Shown one piece after another: positions 9,259 to 16,848 of a stretch of DNA of 32,983 nt (position 1 is the stretch's first letter; every line of letters begins with the position of its first letter). The stretch covers positions 1 to 32,983 of the forward strand of contig DIHF01000012.1 in the NCBI GenBank assembly GCA_002420015.1, in the 5' to 3' direction. Source of the stretch: Micavibrio sp. UBA5703 (GTDB lineage: Bacteria; Pseudomonadota; Alphaproteobacteria; Micavibrionales; Micavibrionaceae). Position numbers and translations under genes: made by a program. The notes beneath the pieces are model-generated. The model was not told the origin of the DNA. It did not search any database and worked only from the letters and a program-made list of their open reading frames with translations.

Positions 9259-9289
9259 AAAAAGCCCACCCGCAGGGCGGATGGGCTTT
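9259..9289 (-). terminator. Intrinsic terminator after flp
   Basis: Two arms of 13 bases (9261-9273 and 9277-9289) pair with one G-U and a 3-base loop. In minus-strand orientation they end in a short U tract (CUUUUUAC). The hairpin starts about 23 bases after the flp stop codon. It would make most flp transcripts monocistronic, with partial read-through into cpaA. Confidence 0.88.
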
Positions 9290-9312
9290 AAACTCGTACT
9301 CAGACCGCAACC

Positions 9313-9510
9313 TTAGTTCGGGATCTGGTCGTTAGCATCGGACATCGCCGTTTCCATGCTTGTGAACGTCGTCTCAAGCTGGTCGCCGAACGTGAACACT
9401 ACAGCCACGATCGCCAGCGAAATGCCGGCAGCAATCAGGCCGTATTCAATCGCCGTCGCACCTTGGATGTCCTTAATATAAGCGTCTTTCAAAGCAAGAA
9501 GTTTCAACAT
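9313..9510 (-). CDS. flp: Flp-type major pilin
   Basis: A 65-residue Flp prepilin. The leader ends in Gln-Gly17 and the mature protein begins ATAIEYGLIAAG, with the Glu5 and Tyr6 that define Flp pilins. A single hydrophobic helix (about 18-42) is followed by a short soluble tail. CpaA should cut after Gly17, leaving 48 residues. The start is supported by GGAG seven bases before ATG. It has a dedicated terminator and a 441-bp upstream region, consistent with strong separate expression of the pilus subunit. Confidence 0.96.
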   Translation of the reverse strand: MLKLLALKDAYIKDIQGATAIEYGLIAAGISLAIVAVVFTFGDQLETTFTSMETAMSDANDQIPN

Positions 9511-9951
9511 GTTTCATCTCCATTTTTTTTAAAATAATTCCGGTTAAACCCACGCCCCGAAACAACGTCCGAAGCCCCAACCGTTATATTTTATGGTAAC
9601 GCGTTTTTCTTTAAGACCAAGTTAAAAAACGCACAAGGAACATGTATTTTCCAAGAAAAAAGGTGAAAAGTAAATAGTAAAATTAAGGAGATTATTTATT
9701 TCAAATTTTATCTATCGGTTATTTATTTCACATAATGTTTATTTACTTGAGAGCAAAACATTATTACTTACTAATTACTTGCTATATTCAACAATAAAAA
9801 ATGGATGCGTGAAATACAAAACACATGCGCATGAGTTATTTTTTGACTTTTACTTGCTTAGTATTCACCTGAAGCAAAAATAAAGAACCTGCATGAAAGA
9901 AAAAGCCCTGCGGTGAACGCAGGGCTTTTGTTATTTCAATCTACAACCCGA
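9511..9951 (-). promoter_or_regulatory. AT-rich 441-bp flp upstream region, no gene
   Basis: No credible coding frame is seen on either strand. The flp-proximal part holds a GGAGA ribosome site (9517-9521) and an 8-bp inverted repeat (GCGTTTTT at 9601-9608 with AAAAACGC at 9625-9632). The distal part is strongly AT-rich. It carries repeated TTACTTR words at 9743, 9764, 9775 and 9850, and two copies of TTATTTATTTCA at 9692 and 9719. No unambiguous sigma-70 -35/-10 pair was found. The region most likely holds the flp promoter and regulator sites. The tadG terminator closes its far end. Confidence 0.5.
9901..9929 (-). terminator. Intrinsic terminator after tadG
   Basis: A perfect 12-bp stem (9901-9912 with 9918-9929) has a 5-base loop. 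The minus-strand transcript ends in GGGCUUUUUCUUUC. It lies 23 bases past the tadG stop and separates the tadE-tadF-tadG unit from flp. The plus-strand side also ends in four T, so it may work in both directions. Confidence 0.92.
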
Positions 9952-11541
9952 TCAATCAACGATATGCAGACTGCTCAGTTCGCGGGCGATTTGCTCGAAC
10001 AGCGGCAGCAGGTCGTCCGGATTTACGACGTGATAGTATTTGTCGGGCGTCGAAGCGCACTCCTCGTAATCCTGCTTCGCACCATCGGCACCGTCAGTAA
10101 ATGTGATTGTATAGATAATCACATCCTTTTCTTTCAGCGCCTCACAGGTTTCCTTGAAGCGATCGTTATAGGCCGTAGTGTTCAAACCATTCTTGTTCTT
10201 GAACCAGAAGGATGAGTAGTTGGAGTCGTTGGTGTTAACGCCGTCCGTCATCATAACGACAGCCTTTTTCCAATAGACGTCATCCCAAGGGTGCGCTTCC
10301 TCGAACGGAAACTCGGGCGAGAGAACGCGGGCACCCCAGACCATGCCGATATTGCCCAGTGTGTTGCCGTGCGCCTGCATGCCGCTTGTGGTCAATGTCG
10401 GATCGCCAATCGCTTCGAGCAGCTTTTCTTCATCACTGGTCAAAGGTACCAGATTGGCATACGGGCAACCGTAGTTGGTTCCTTCGTTCGAGTCGGTCCT
10501 CCAACAGAAGCAATTCGGCTTGTTGCAGGTACTGCTGGCGCCCAGGCACGAACTGCACCTTGTGTTGGAGTATTGACTGCTGATTGCGCTGCACGTCTGG
10601 CCCGACGATATAACGCGACCATACATATATGGATCCCACGGGCCTTCATATTCGTCGAGAACATCGTCAGGATACGGGTCATTGGTCGTGACAGCCGGAT
10701 TCCAGCCGTGCCCCTTATATGCGCCGGCGCTATCGATCCAAAGCTGACCCTTGGAACCGGAAGCATGCGTGGCAGTTGCAGAATAGCCTGTTTCCTTGTG
10801 CTCGACCACACAGCCGTACCAGTTTGCGCTACTGTGGTCTGTCGTGTATGTAACACCCGTTGGCGTGTTGACGAATGGAACGCCATCGGCATAAGTCGTC
10901 CCGTCGGGATTTTGGCCAAGACCGTATTTCCCGACACGCACCGAGTTTGCATAGGGTACAAGGCCGATGCGGACGAAATTGGGGTTGGTAGTGCGATCGA
11001 ATAAGATCTCGACGAAGCTCTTCGACGCTTCCTTCAGCTTGAGGATATTGTTGTCGGTCGCCATCGAACCCGTGTTGTCGAGAACCATCACAACCTCAAT
11101 GCCCTGCACTTCGCGCATAACGGTTGTATCGGCTTCAACTTCAATTTCCGTGATGCCGATCAGGGCAAGGAAAAACGTGTCGTAGTAGGCATTGCCTGTA
11201 ACGTGGATCTCATTGCCAATCACCTGCACGACAGGATCGAAGGTAATGCCGAGCTTTGATTCAGGATAGTTGGCATCGAAGAACTGCTGTATTTTCTGCT
11301 CGATTTCAGTCGCATCCGCGCTGGATGCCGCACCGGCCAAAGCTGCAGCGTCAATCGCCTGTGCAAGTCGCTGCTGCACCAGATAGGCATGCGCGAAGTC
11401 CAGCGCCATACCCGCCGACCCGATGATGACCGGCGCCATAATAGCGAATGTCACCGCGATAGTTGCCGTCGTATCGCGCAGATATCGCGACACTTTGTCT
11501 TTGCATACCGCAATCATTCTATTAAATTTTCCACCCGTCAT
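9952..11541 (-). CDS. tadG: Tad pilus protein TadG with von Willebrand A domain
   Basis: A 529-residue protein. A TadE/G-type N-terminal hydrophobic helix (about 26-46) precedes the segment DFAHAYLVQQRLAQAIDAAALA that is typical of TadG. A vWA domain begins near residue 147; its MIDAS-like motif is DNTGSM (155-160) and a later strand ends in MMTDGVN. Within the vWA domain there is a long insert (about 205-375) holding seven cysteines between 317 and 359. TadG is a minor pilin or envelope-spanning component that influences adhesion and pilus anchoring. The ribosome site AGGGGG lies five bases before ATG. It lies 45 bp after the second TadE-type gene and ends at a strong terminator. Confidence 0.9.
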   Translation of the reverse strand: MTGGKFNRMIAVCKDKVSRYLRDTTATIAVTFAIMAPVIIGSAGMALDFAHAYLVQQRLAQAIDAAALAGAASSADATEIEQKIQQFFDANYPESKLGITFDPVVQVIGNEIHVTGNAYYDTFFLALIGITEIEVEADTTVMREVQGIEVVMVLDNTGSMATDNNILKLKEASKSFVEILFDRTTNPNFVRIGLVPYANSVRVGKYGLGQNPDGTTYADGVPFVNTPTGVTYTTDHSSANWYGCVVEHKETGYSATATHASGSKGQLWIDSAGAYKGHGWNPAVTTNDPYPDDVLDEYEGPWDPYMYGRVISSGQTCSAISSQYSNTRCSSCLGASSTCNKPNCFCWRTDSNEGTNYGCPYANLVPLTSDEEKLLEAIGDPTLTTSGMQAHGNTLGNIGMVWGARVLSPEFPFEEAHPWDDVYWKKAVVMMTDGVNTNDSNYSSFWFKNKNGLNTTAYNDRFKETCEALKEKDVIIYTITFTDGADGAKQDYEECASTPDKYYHVVNPDDLLPLFEQIARELSSLHIVD

Positions 11542-11586
11542 GTTAACCCCCTAACCTTTGGTTTTTTTGGGTTTTATTATTCTTAA

Positions 11587-12135
11587 TTACTCAAGATTTA
11601 CGATCGCGCTTTTGCGGCCCCTTGCGAAAGCGATTTCCTGCATCGGAATCTGATCGACGATAAATCCGGCGAAAACCGGCTCGAACAAATATTTAACCGA
11701 AACAACGACAACGCCGCTTCCTGCTTCGGCCAGCGCCGCGACATCGTTAAGGACATCGGGATTGGGCGTCATGTTTCTGGTTTCCCGCCAGACAATCTGT
11801 GGTACCGCGTTATTGTCGAAGCTGATACTGACGATATCCACACCGTAACTTCCTGTGGGGAATGGCGTTAAAGCAAGCTCGCCTGCCCTGACTGCTTCCT
11901 CAAGATCTGTAGCGGTTACCGTCTGGTCGCGTGTGATGAGGTCGGCGGTAACCTGCGAGGCGCGTATGGTTTTCTGGTTGCTCAGAATGCCGTTGCCCAT
12001 ATCGAACGTCCCCAGAAGAAGCGTCATCAGAATGGGAAAGATAAGGGCAGCCTCGGCGGCGGCAACGCCGCACTCTTCGCGGCTCCACCTTGTGCAGACT
12101 GTCAAAAATTTTCTTTTCAGGGCTTTGATCGTCAT
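11587..12135 (-). CDS. TadE/TadF-type pseudopilin (second copy)
   Basis: A 182-residue protein with a basic N-terminus. It has a pseudopilin cleavage site, Gly23 followed by VAAAEAALIFPIL with Glu at +5, then one hydrophobic helix (about 24-45). The body ends in VSVKYLFEPVFAGF, close to the usual TadE ending. Start ATG 12135 was chosen because it lies 2 bp after the stop of the upstream tadE gene and opens at a proper pseudopilin leader; the open frame extends 88 codons further upstream but that part overlaps tadE. It is probably processed by CpaA and acts as a minor pilin. By position it corresponds to TadF, but sequence alone does not separate TadE from TadF. Confidence 0.85.
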   Translation of the reverse strand: MTIKALKRKFLTVCTRWSREECGVAAAEAALIFPILMTLLLGTFDMGNGILSNQKTIRASQVTADLITRDQTVTATDLEEAVRAGELALTPFPTGSYGVDIVSISFDNNAVPQIVWRETRNMTPNPDVLNDVAALAEAGSGVVVVSVKYLFEPVFAGFIVDQIPMQEIAFARGRKSAIVNLE

Positions 12136-12137
12136 CG

Positions 12138-12665
12138 TTATGCCCCTCCGAATTGGTACGGCTCGGTTTGCAGGACGATGGTCGATACGAACAGATGGGA
12201 ATTGTCCGCACCCGCGAGCAGCGGCCCAATAAAGGGCGTCATCATCGTATATCTGTAAGCCACGCGCACCAGAACGTTGTCCTGAGCGCCGCCGGCATCG
12301 AACCCGGCCGAGACAAGATTTCCGTCCGCATCGAAAGTCGGCCCCGTATAATCGTCGAAACTGTTCAGGGTCTGGACCTCGATCTGGATGTCGTTGCAAT
12401 TAATCAGAACCGTTGCATAATCGCAAAGCGCCTGGCGGAACATATCCTCGGGCTGCATGGCCTCCTGCTGCTGAAGCTGGCCTGTGCGGATCAGTCTGGC
12501 GGCGGAACCTGTCGCGCCCTCAAGAAGGCTGGCGGCCGTATACATGATCGATAGCTCGATGATGCCCACCGTCAGAAATACATAGGGGATCGCAAGCAGG
12601 GCGAACTCGATCGCCGTCGTGCCTTCCGTACCCTTTACCCACCGCCTTATAAAGCTACCCAACAT
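12138..12665 (-). CDS. tadE: TadE-type pseudopilin
   Basis: A 175-residue minor pilin precursor. The leader ends at Gly15 and the mature start is TTAIEFALLAIPYVFL, with Glu at +5 and Phe at +6, the classical TadE motif. One hydrophobic helix (about 16-40) is followed by a soluble periplasmic domain with two cysteines near residues 80 and 90. The C-terminal TMMTPFIGPLLAG segment resembles TadE family ends. The ribosome site is weak. Its upstream 197-bp spacer holds a possible structured leader with a T7 run 48 bases before the start. Confidence 0.9.
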   Translation of the reverse strand: MLGSFIRRWVKGTEGTTAIEFALLAIPYVFLTVGIIELSIMYTAASLLEGATGSAARLIRTGQLQQQEAMQPEDMFRQALCDYATVLINCNDIQIEVQTLNSFDDYTGPTFDADGNLVSAGFDAGGAQDNVLVRVAYRYTMMTPFIGPLLAGADNSHLFVSTIVLQTEPYQFGGA

Positions 12666-12713
12666 TATTATTTACCCAACATTTTTCTAAAACTTATGGT
12701 TATTTTTAGGCAT

Positions 12714-12799
12714 AAAAAAACATGCCCACTTTCTCTGTTCTTCCCCTCGCACGGCTCGCCAAAGCCATCCGCAGGTCAGGCACATTTGTGGACATGCCT
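12714..12799 (-). promoter_or_regulatory. Possible structured leader or long-loop terminator upstream of tadE
   Basis: On the minus strand a 9-bp stem (12788-12796 with 12721-12729, one G-U pair) encloses 58 bases and is followed at once by seven T. The enclosed stretch has its own small hairpin (GGCT/AGCC, 12753-12766). A competing hairpin (12778-12799, AGGCA with TGCCU) uses part of the same 5' arm. The arrangement looks like an attenuator or cis-regulatory RNA, but it matches no riboswitch class I recognise. It could also be a poor terminator. Confidence 0.35.
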
Positions 12800-12862
12800 C
12801 ACGTACTTACACAACTTAATGATATACCGATATATATGAAAAAACAGTTAAGCGGCTGAAAC

Positions 12863-13381
12863 TTACTCCACCGGGAACCCTTCGGGATCGAGGGGAACGT
12901 CGCCCGTAACCCCTTTACCCCAGCGCTCGACGAGCCTTTCCTGTATCTTCCTGATTTCCTTCTGGCGGGCGCGGCCGCGCTTGTAAAGGATGGAGGCCGT
13001 AATATCTGTCATGGCCCAGCTTATAACATAGCCGACACCAGCGGCGGCATACATGACGATGATATTCTTTGGGTCGGTCACGATATCGAACGCCTTGTCG
13101 AAGCTGTTCCCATGCGCCCATAGTTTCAAAAGGTAAGGGGTGCACCCGGCCAGATTCATCGCTCCAACGGCCACCACGATGGTCATTTTCCTTCCTCTGT
13201 CCCACAATGCTGCCGCCGGAGTCGGCAACATTCCAATACAGAGCAAAAAGGTCGTCGGCAGAAAAATTGTCCCAAGAACGATAAATCCGGCCATGATAAG
13301 CTGCGCATGGGCACTCATTTTGTGAGACTTCCGCTTGCCTGACTTTTTCTTTCCGCTTTTAATTTTTGCTTTGCTTGCCAT
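12863..13381 (-). CDS. Small multi-pass membrane protein beside the Tad genes
   Basis: A 172-residue protein that I do not recognise. The first about 22 residues are almost only Lys, Ser, Gly and Arg. Three hydrophobic segments follow at about 27-50, 64-84 and 106-128. A basic, coiled C-terminal stretch (RARQKEIRKIQERLVERW) and an acidic end complete the protein. It begins 9 bp after the pseudokinase gene and shares its reading direction; GAGG overlaps the kinase TAG and precedes ATG by six bases. The pairing implies a joint role with the pseudokinase at the inner membrane, probably related to Tad assembly. That role is inference from position only. Confidence 0.8.
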   Translation of the reverse strand: MASKAKIKSGKKKSGKRKSHKMSAHAQLIMAGFIVLGTIFLPTTFLLCIGMLPTPAAALWDRGRKMTIVVAVGAMNLAGCTPYLLKLWAHGNSFDKAFDIVTDPKNIIVMYAAAGVGYVISWAMTDITASILYKRGRARQKEIRKIQERLVERWGKGVTGDVPLDPEGFPVE

Positions 13382-13390
13382 TTACAGCCT

Positions 13391-15475
13391 CTAAAAAATC
13401 GAACTCCCGGTAACAAATAAAAACACCAGACATAAAATGATTGCGGTGGAAATGAGACTAGAGAGGACAGCCGACACGTCCTGCCCGGTTTTCCGCCCGA
13501 AATTCTTTTTGTCCGCCAGTTTTAGCTCCAGATTGGCATCTTCTTTTTTCAATGTCAGATATTCCTTCATGGCAGCACGAAAAGCGCCGTGATCTTTTTC
13601 CGTGACCTGAGGATTGTCGAGGAGGGCCGCCATTTTGGCGATATCGCCGCTATCAGCGAGACGCTTAATGGTCTTCTCCATCTTCTCTCTCATGTCGCGG
13701 TCGTGATAGCGTTTATAAACCGCAGGCATTCTTGCTTCCAGCGCCTTGGCCAAGGCAGGCATAGCAGGCATGGATGCCCTTCTTTGAATGGCCCCGATAC
13801 ACTTGATATTGCCAAGCACCTTTTTATGTTCTTCCGACGCGCCGATATCATAAAGGTAATTCTCGATCACCTTCCTGTCCTTTGCCGATAAAAACGCCGC
13901 GCAATGACGATCGATAAAAAGACCGGGCGCGTCGCCCTTCTGGCAAATTTTTTCAAAGGCAATAACCATATCCTCAGGGCTCATAACATAAAACCCAGAG
14001 AACCTGTCGCTTAAACACGGGGATTCAGAATTGAGAATATAAAGGCAGCGCTCGATGCCGTAACCGGCCTTGCTCTGCCGCAAGGCATTTCTTGCCGCAT
14101 CGAAACGCCCGACAATCCCTGCGACATCGGTAAAGGGATTATCCTGTTCGCGCGCCCAGTTTATGACGATGCCGCTGTTGATGACATCAATGTACGACTT
14201 GATATCCTTCTTAAGCACCATTTGTTCGGCCAACACAGCGCCAAACCCCTCCCCAAATGCGGATATGCCTTTGTATCGAACGGGCGCGGAAGGATCCAAA
14301 ACCATCGCAACGTTGCTGACAAGACGACCGGCATAATCCGATCCATGGCCGGAATCCTGTGTTGACTTCACAATCTCACGCATTCTTGCGGCTGTCGCAT
14401 CATCTTCAAGTGACCTTTCGAGCCACTGCTCAAGCGTCCCGTCCTCGATAATTTTTTGCGACTCCGCATAATCCTCACTCATATCCATCGCCAGGAAAGG
14501 CAGTTGCAGATATTTTTTCTCACCCAACATGATGGGCCTTGGTGCCTTCTTTCTTTTAATAGCCTGCTTGGGGTTAATCCTTCTCCCGTCTATCCACAGT
14601 AACACCTCTTCGATCGACCAACGTTGTGATGCATCATCGTGCAAAAGACCGCGCAACAACTCCAGAATTGCGCCCACGATCCTTTCTCTTCCGGTAATTG
14701 CCGAGAAGCTGCCGAGTTCAAGTTTTTTTCTCAGTATCTCTTTGTCATCCAGACCAGCCAGAGGATCGTTGACGCGCATCAAAACCGCCAGAGACGCCCC
14801 CAGAGAATACATGTCGTCCGACAACTCTCCTTTCCCGCGCCCGATGGGATCTGCCATACCCCTTTGAATGGTTTCATACACGACACTTTGCGAATACGAG
14901 GGCGGCATCGACAGACAATCGCCAAGAACCACCTTTTCTATCTTGCCGGAACCAGTGCCGAACATATTGTACGGCCTGATACAGCCGTGAACGAAATCCT
15001 TGTTCCGCATATCCTGCAACACAGCGGCAAGCGAAGGAAGAACGATCGATGTAAGCACATCCTGCTTCCAGCCAAGACCGCCTTTATTGTCCTCCCCCAT
15101 TAAAGGGACACCGTTTATATCTTCATAAACCAGCGCATAGCGCTCTTCCTTGGTCGGTGGCCAGTACATCACGCCATGCCTGACAAGTTTGGGGAGCCCT
15201 GCACTATTGATTAATTTGTATGCCTGAATCGATTTCAGTCGCGGCATCAGATGATTTTCGCACACAAGCGCAAAAAGATTTTTGCTGACGCTGCCCGCCC
15301 CCCGCGCTTCATACGCCTTGACCGGACCGTTGTTGTACTGCGGAAGCGGCTTGCCGTAATTGACATCGATATTATCGCCGAAAGCCGCATAGGCGTTGCC
15401 GCGCGAAGGCGTCTTATCTTCCTTTGCAACGGAAGATTCGGCACGCGCAGCAGATTCAGCTTTTTCCCCGACCAT
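13391..15475 (-). CDS. Tail-anchored pseudokinase-like protein
   Basis: A 694-residue protein. Residues about 55-300 resemble a eukaryotic-type Ser/Thr kinase. They show a hinge-like ALVYEDINGVPL (114-125), the catalytic-loop position HGCIRPYN (163-170) in place of HRDLKPEN, a metal-loop position LGDCLS (184-189) in place of DFG, and a well-kept DDMYSLG (220-226) with a closing QRWSIEEVL segment. The catalytic Asp is replaced by Cys, and no clear VAIK lysine is seen, so activity is doubtful. Residues 300-665 are mostly helical and unrecognised. One hydrophobic helix at about 670-690 ends the chain, which suggests a tail anchor with a cytoplasmic body. AAGGG precedes ATG by eight bases. It lies 80 bp after purA and directly before the small membrane protein and tadE. 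Confidence 0.8.
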   Translation of the reverse strand: MVGEKAESAARAESSVAKEDKTPSRGNAYAAFGDNIDVNYGKPLPQYNNGPVKAYEARGAGSVSKNLFALVCENHLMPRLKSIQAYKLINSAGLPKLVRHGVMYWPPTKEERYALVYEDINGVPLMGEDNKGGLGWKQDVLTSIVLPSLAAVLQDMRNKDFVHGCIRPYNMFGTGSGKIEKVVLGDCLSMPPSYSQSVVYETIQRGMADPIGRGKGELSDDMYSLGASLAVLMRVNDPLAGLDDKEILRKKLELGSFSAITGRERIVGAILELLRGLLHDDASQRWSIEEVLLWIDGRRINPKQAIKRKKAPRPIMLGEKKYLQLPFLAMDMSEDYAESQKIIEDGTLEQWLERSLEDDATAARMREIVKSTQDSGHGSDYAGRLVSNVAMVLDPSAPVRYKGISAFGEGFGAVLAEQMVLKKDIKSYIDVINSGIVINWAREQDNPFTDVAGIVGRFDAARNALRQSKAGYGIERCLYILNSESPCLSDRFSGFYVMSPEDMVIAFEKICQKGDAPGLFIDRHCAAFLSAKDRKVIENYLYDIGASEEHKKVLGNIKCIGAIQRRASMPAMPALAKALEARMPAVYKRYHDRDMREKMEKTIKRLADSGDIAKMAALLDNPQVTEKDHGAFRAAMKEYLTLKKEDANLELKLADKKNFGRKTGQDVSAVLSSLISTAIILCLVFLFVTGSSIF

Positions 15476-15555
15476 TAGACAAACCCTTTTCGGGCGACAA
15501 CGCGCCTCCCGTAAAGTGTACGGGCGAATAGGGAAAAAGTAAATTGTATCAGATA

Positions 15556-16848
15556 TTAACCGGCAAACGGGTCGTGCATTAAAATTGTGTCGTCGCGCTC
15601 CGGACTGGTGGATAAAAGCGTTACCGGTGCGCCGATCAGCTCCTCGATATGCCGGACATACTTGACCGCCGCCGCCGGGAGATCTTTCCAGCTCCGCGCC
15701 CCCTTTGTGCTTTCGCTCCAGCCTTCCATGGTTTCGTAAACCGGAACCACCTTTTCCTGCGCCGCCTGGGAGGCCGGAAGATAATCTATCTTCTTCCCGT
15801 CTAGTTCATAACCGACGCAAATCTTGAGCTCCTTAAGGCCGTCCAGAACGTCAAGTTTTGTGAGCGCAATCCCCTTGATACCCGAAATCGTCACGCTCTG
15901 GCGCACCAGCACCGCATCGAACCAGCCGCACCTTCTTTTACGTCCGGTCGTCGTGCCGAACTCATGGCCCTTTTCGCCGAGATATTTTCCAACATCGTCT
16001 TCCAGTTCTGTTGGAAACGGCCCCGAACCAACCCGCGTTGTGTAGGCTTTCGTAATGCCGAGAATATATCCCACCGCATCCGGCCCCATGCCCGATCCGG
16101 TCGCGGCCTGCGCGGCGTGCATGTTCGACGATGTAACAAAAGGATAAGTGCCGTGATCGACATCCAGCATCATGCCCTGCGCACCCTCGAACAAAATCTT
16201 TTTGCCCTCCCGGCGCATTTTGTCCAGCACGCGCCAGACAACACCCGCATAAGGCAAAATCTCGTCCCGTACCTTCATCAACGCGCTGTAGATTTCATCG
16301 GCGCTTACGGTATCCATACCCAGCCCCTTGAGAAGCGCATTGTGATGCAGCATCATATTACCGATCTTTTCCTTCAGAACGTCCGGCTCGCGAAGGTCGC
16401 AAATCCGTATGCCGCGCCGCGCAACCTTGTCCTCATAGGCCGGACCGATACCGCGCTTGGTGGTGCCGATCGGGTCGTTGCCCCGCGCCTTTTCCATGGC
16501 TTCGTCAAGAACCGAATGAACAGGCAGAATCAAAGTGGCATTTTCTGCGATCATCAGATTATCCGGCGTGACGTCGACGCCCTGATCGCGGATTGCCTTG
16601 ATCTCCTTCAACAGCGCCCACGGATCAACGACAACGCCGTTGCCGATGATCGAGAATTTATTCTTCCTGACAATGCCGGATGGCAAAAGGTGAAGCTTGT
16701 ACGTCTTCCCGTCAATCACCAGCGTGTGTCCGGCGTTGTGCCCACCCTGAAAGCGTACGACGACATCGGCGCGGGAAGACAGCCAGTCGACGATCTTTCC
16801 TTTTCCCTCATCGCCCCATTGCGACCCGATCACCGCTACGCTTGCCAT
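15556..16848 (-). CDS. purA: Adenylosuccinate synthetase
   Basis: A 430-residue cytosolic enzyme of AMP synthesis, joining aspartate to IMP with GTP. The P-loop-like GSQWGDEGKGKIVDWL (8-23) includes the catalytic Asp13, and GGHNAGHT carries the catalytic His41. The IMP-binding GTTKRGIGPAYEDK and the GTP-site region near the C-terminus (TLLSTSPERDDTI) are also intact. Length equals the bacterial norm. Its ATG abuts the hisZ stop. No convincing terminator follows it, so transcripts may run on into the pseudokinase gene. Confidence 0.98.
   Translation of the reverse strand: MASVAVIGSQWGDEGKGKIVDWLSSRADVVVRFQGGHNAGHTLVIDGKTYKLHLLPSGIVRKNKFSIIGNGVVVDPWALLKEIKAIRDQGVDVTPDNLMIAENATLILPVHSVLDEAMEKARGNDPIGTTKRGIGPAYEDKVARRGIRICDLREPDVLKEKIGNMMLHHNALLKGLGMDTVSADEIYSALMKVRDEILPYAGVVWRVLDKMRREGKKILFEGAQGMMLDVDHGTYPFVTSSNMHAAQAATGSGMGPDAVGYILGITKAYTTRVGSGPFPTELEDDVGKYLGEKGHEFGTTTGRKRRCGWFDAVLVRQSVTISGIKGIALTKLDVLDGLKELKICVGYELDGKKIDYLPASQAAQEKVVPVYETMEGWSESTKGARSWKDLPAAAVKYVRHIEELIGAPVTLLSTSPERDDTILMHDPFAG

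Noticed and set aside
11587..12399. Longer 270-residue version of the second TadE-type protein
   Set aside because: Its first 88 residues overlap tadE in another frame, are Arg-rich shadow-like sequence, and would bury the pseudopilin leader.
15508..15524. CCCGTA/TACGGG hairpin between purA and the pseudokinase gene as a purA terminator
   Set aside because: It has a 6-bp stem but no T run after it in the minus-strand direction; the T-rich stretch lies before it.
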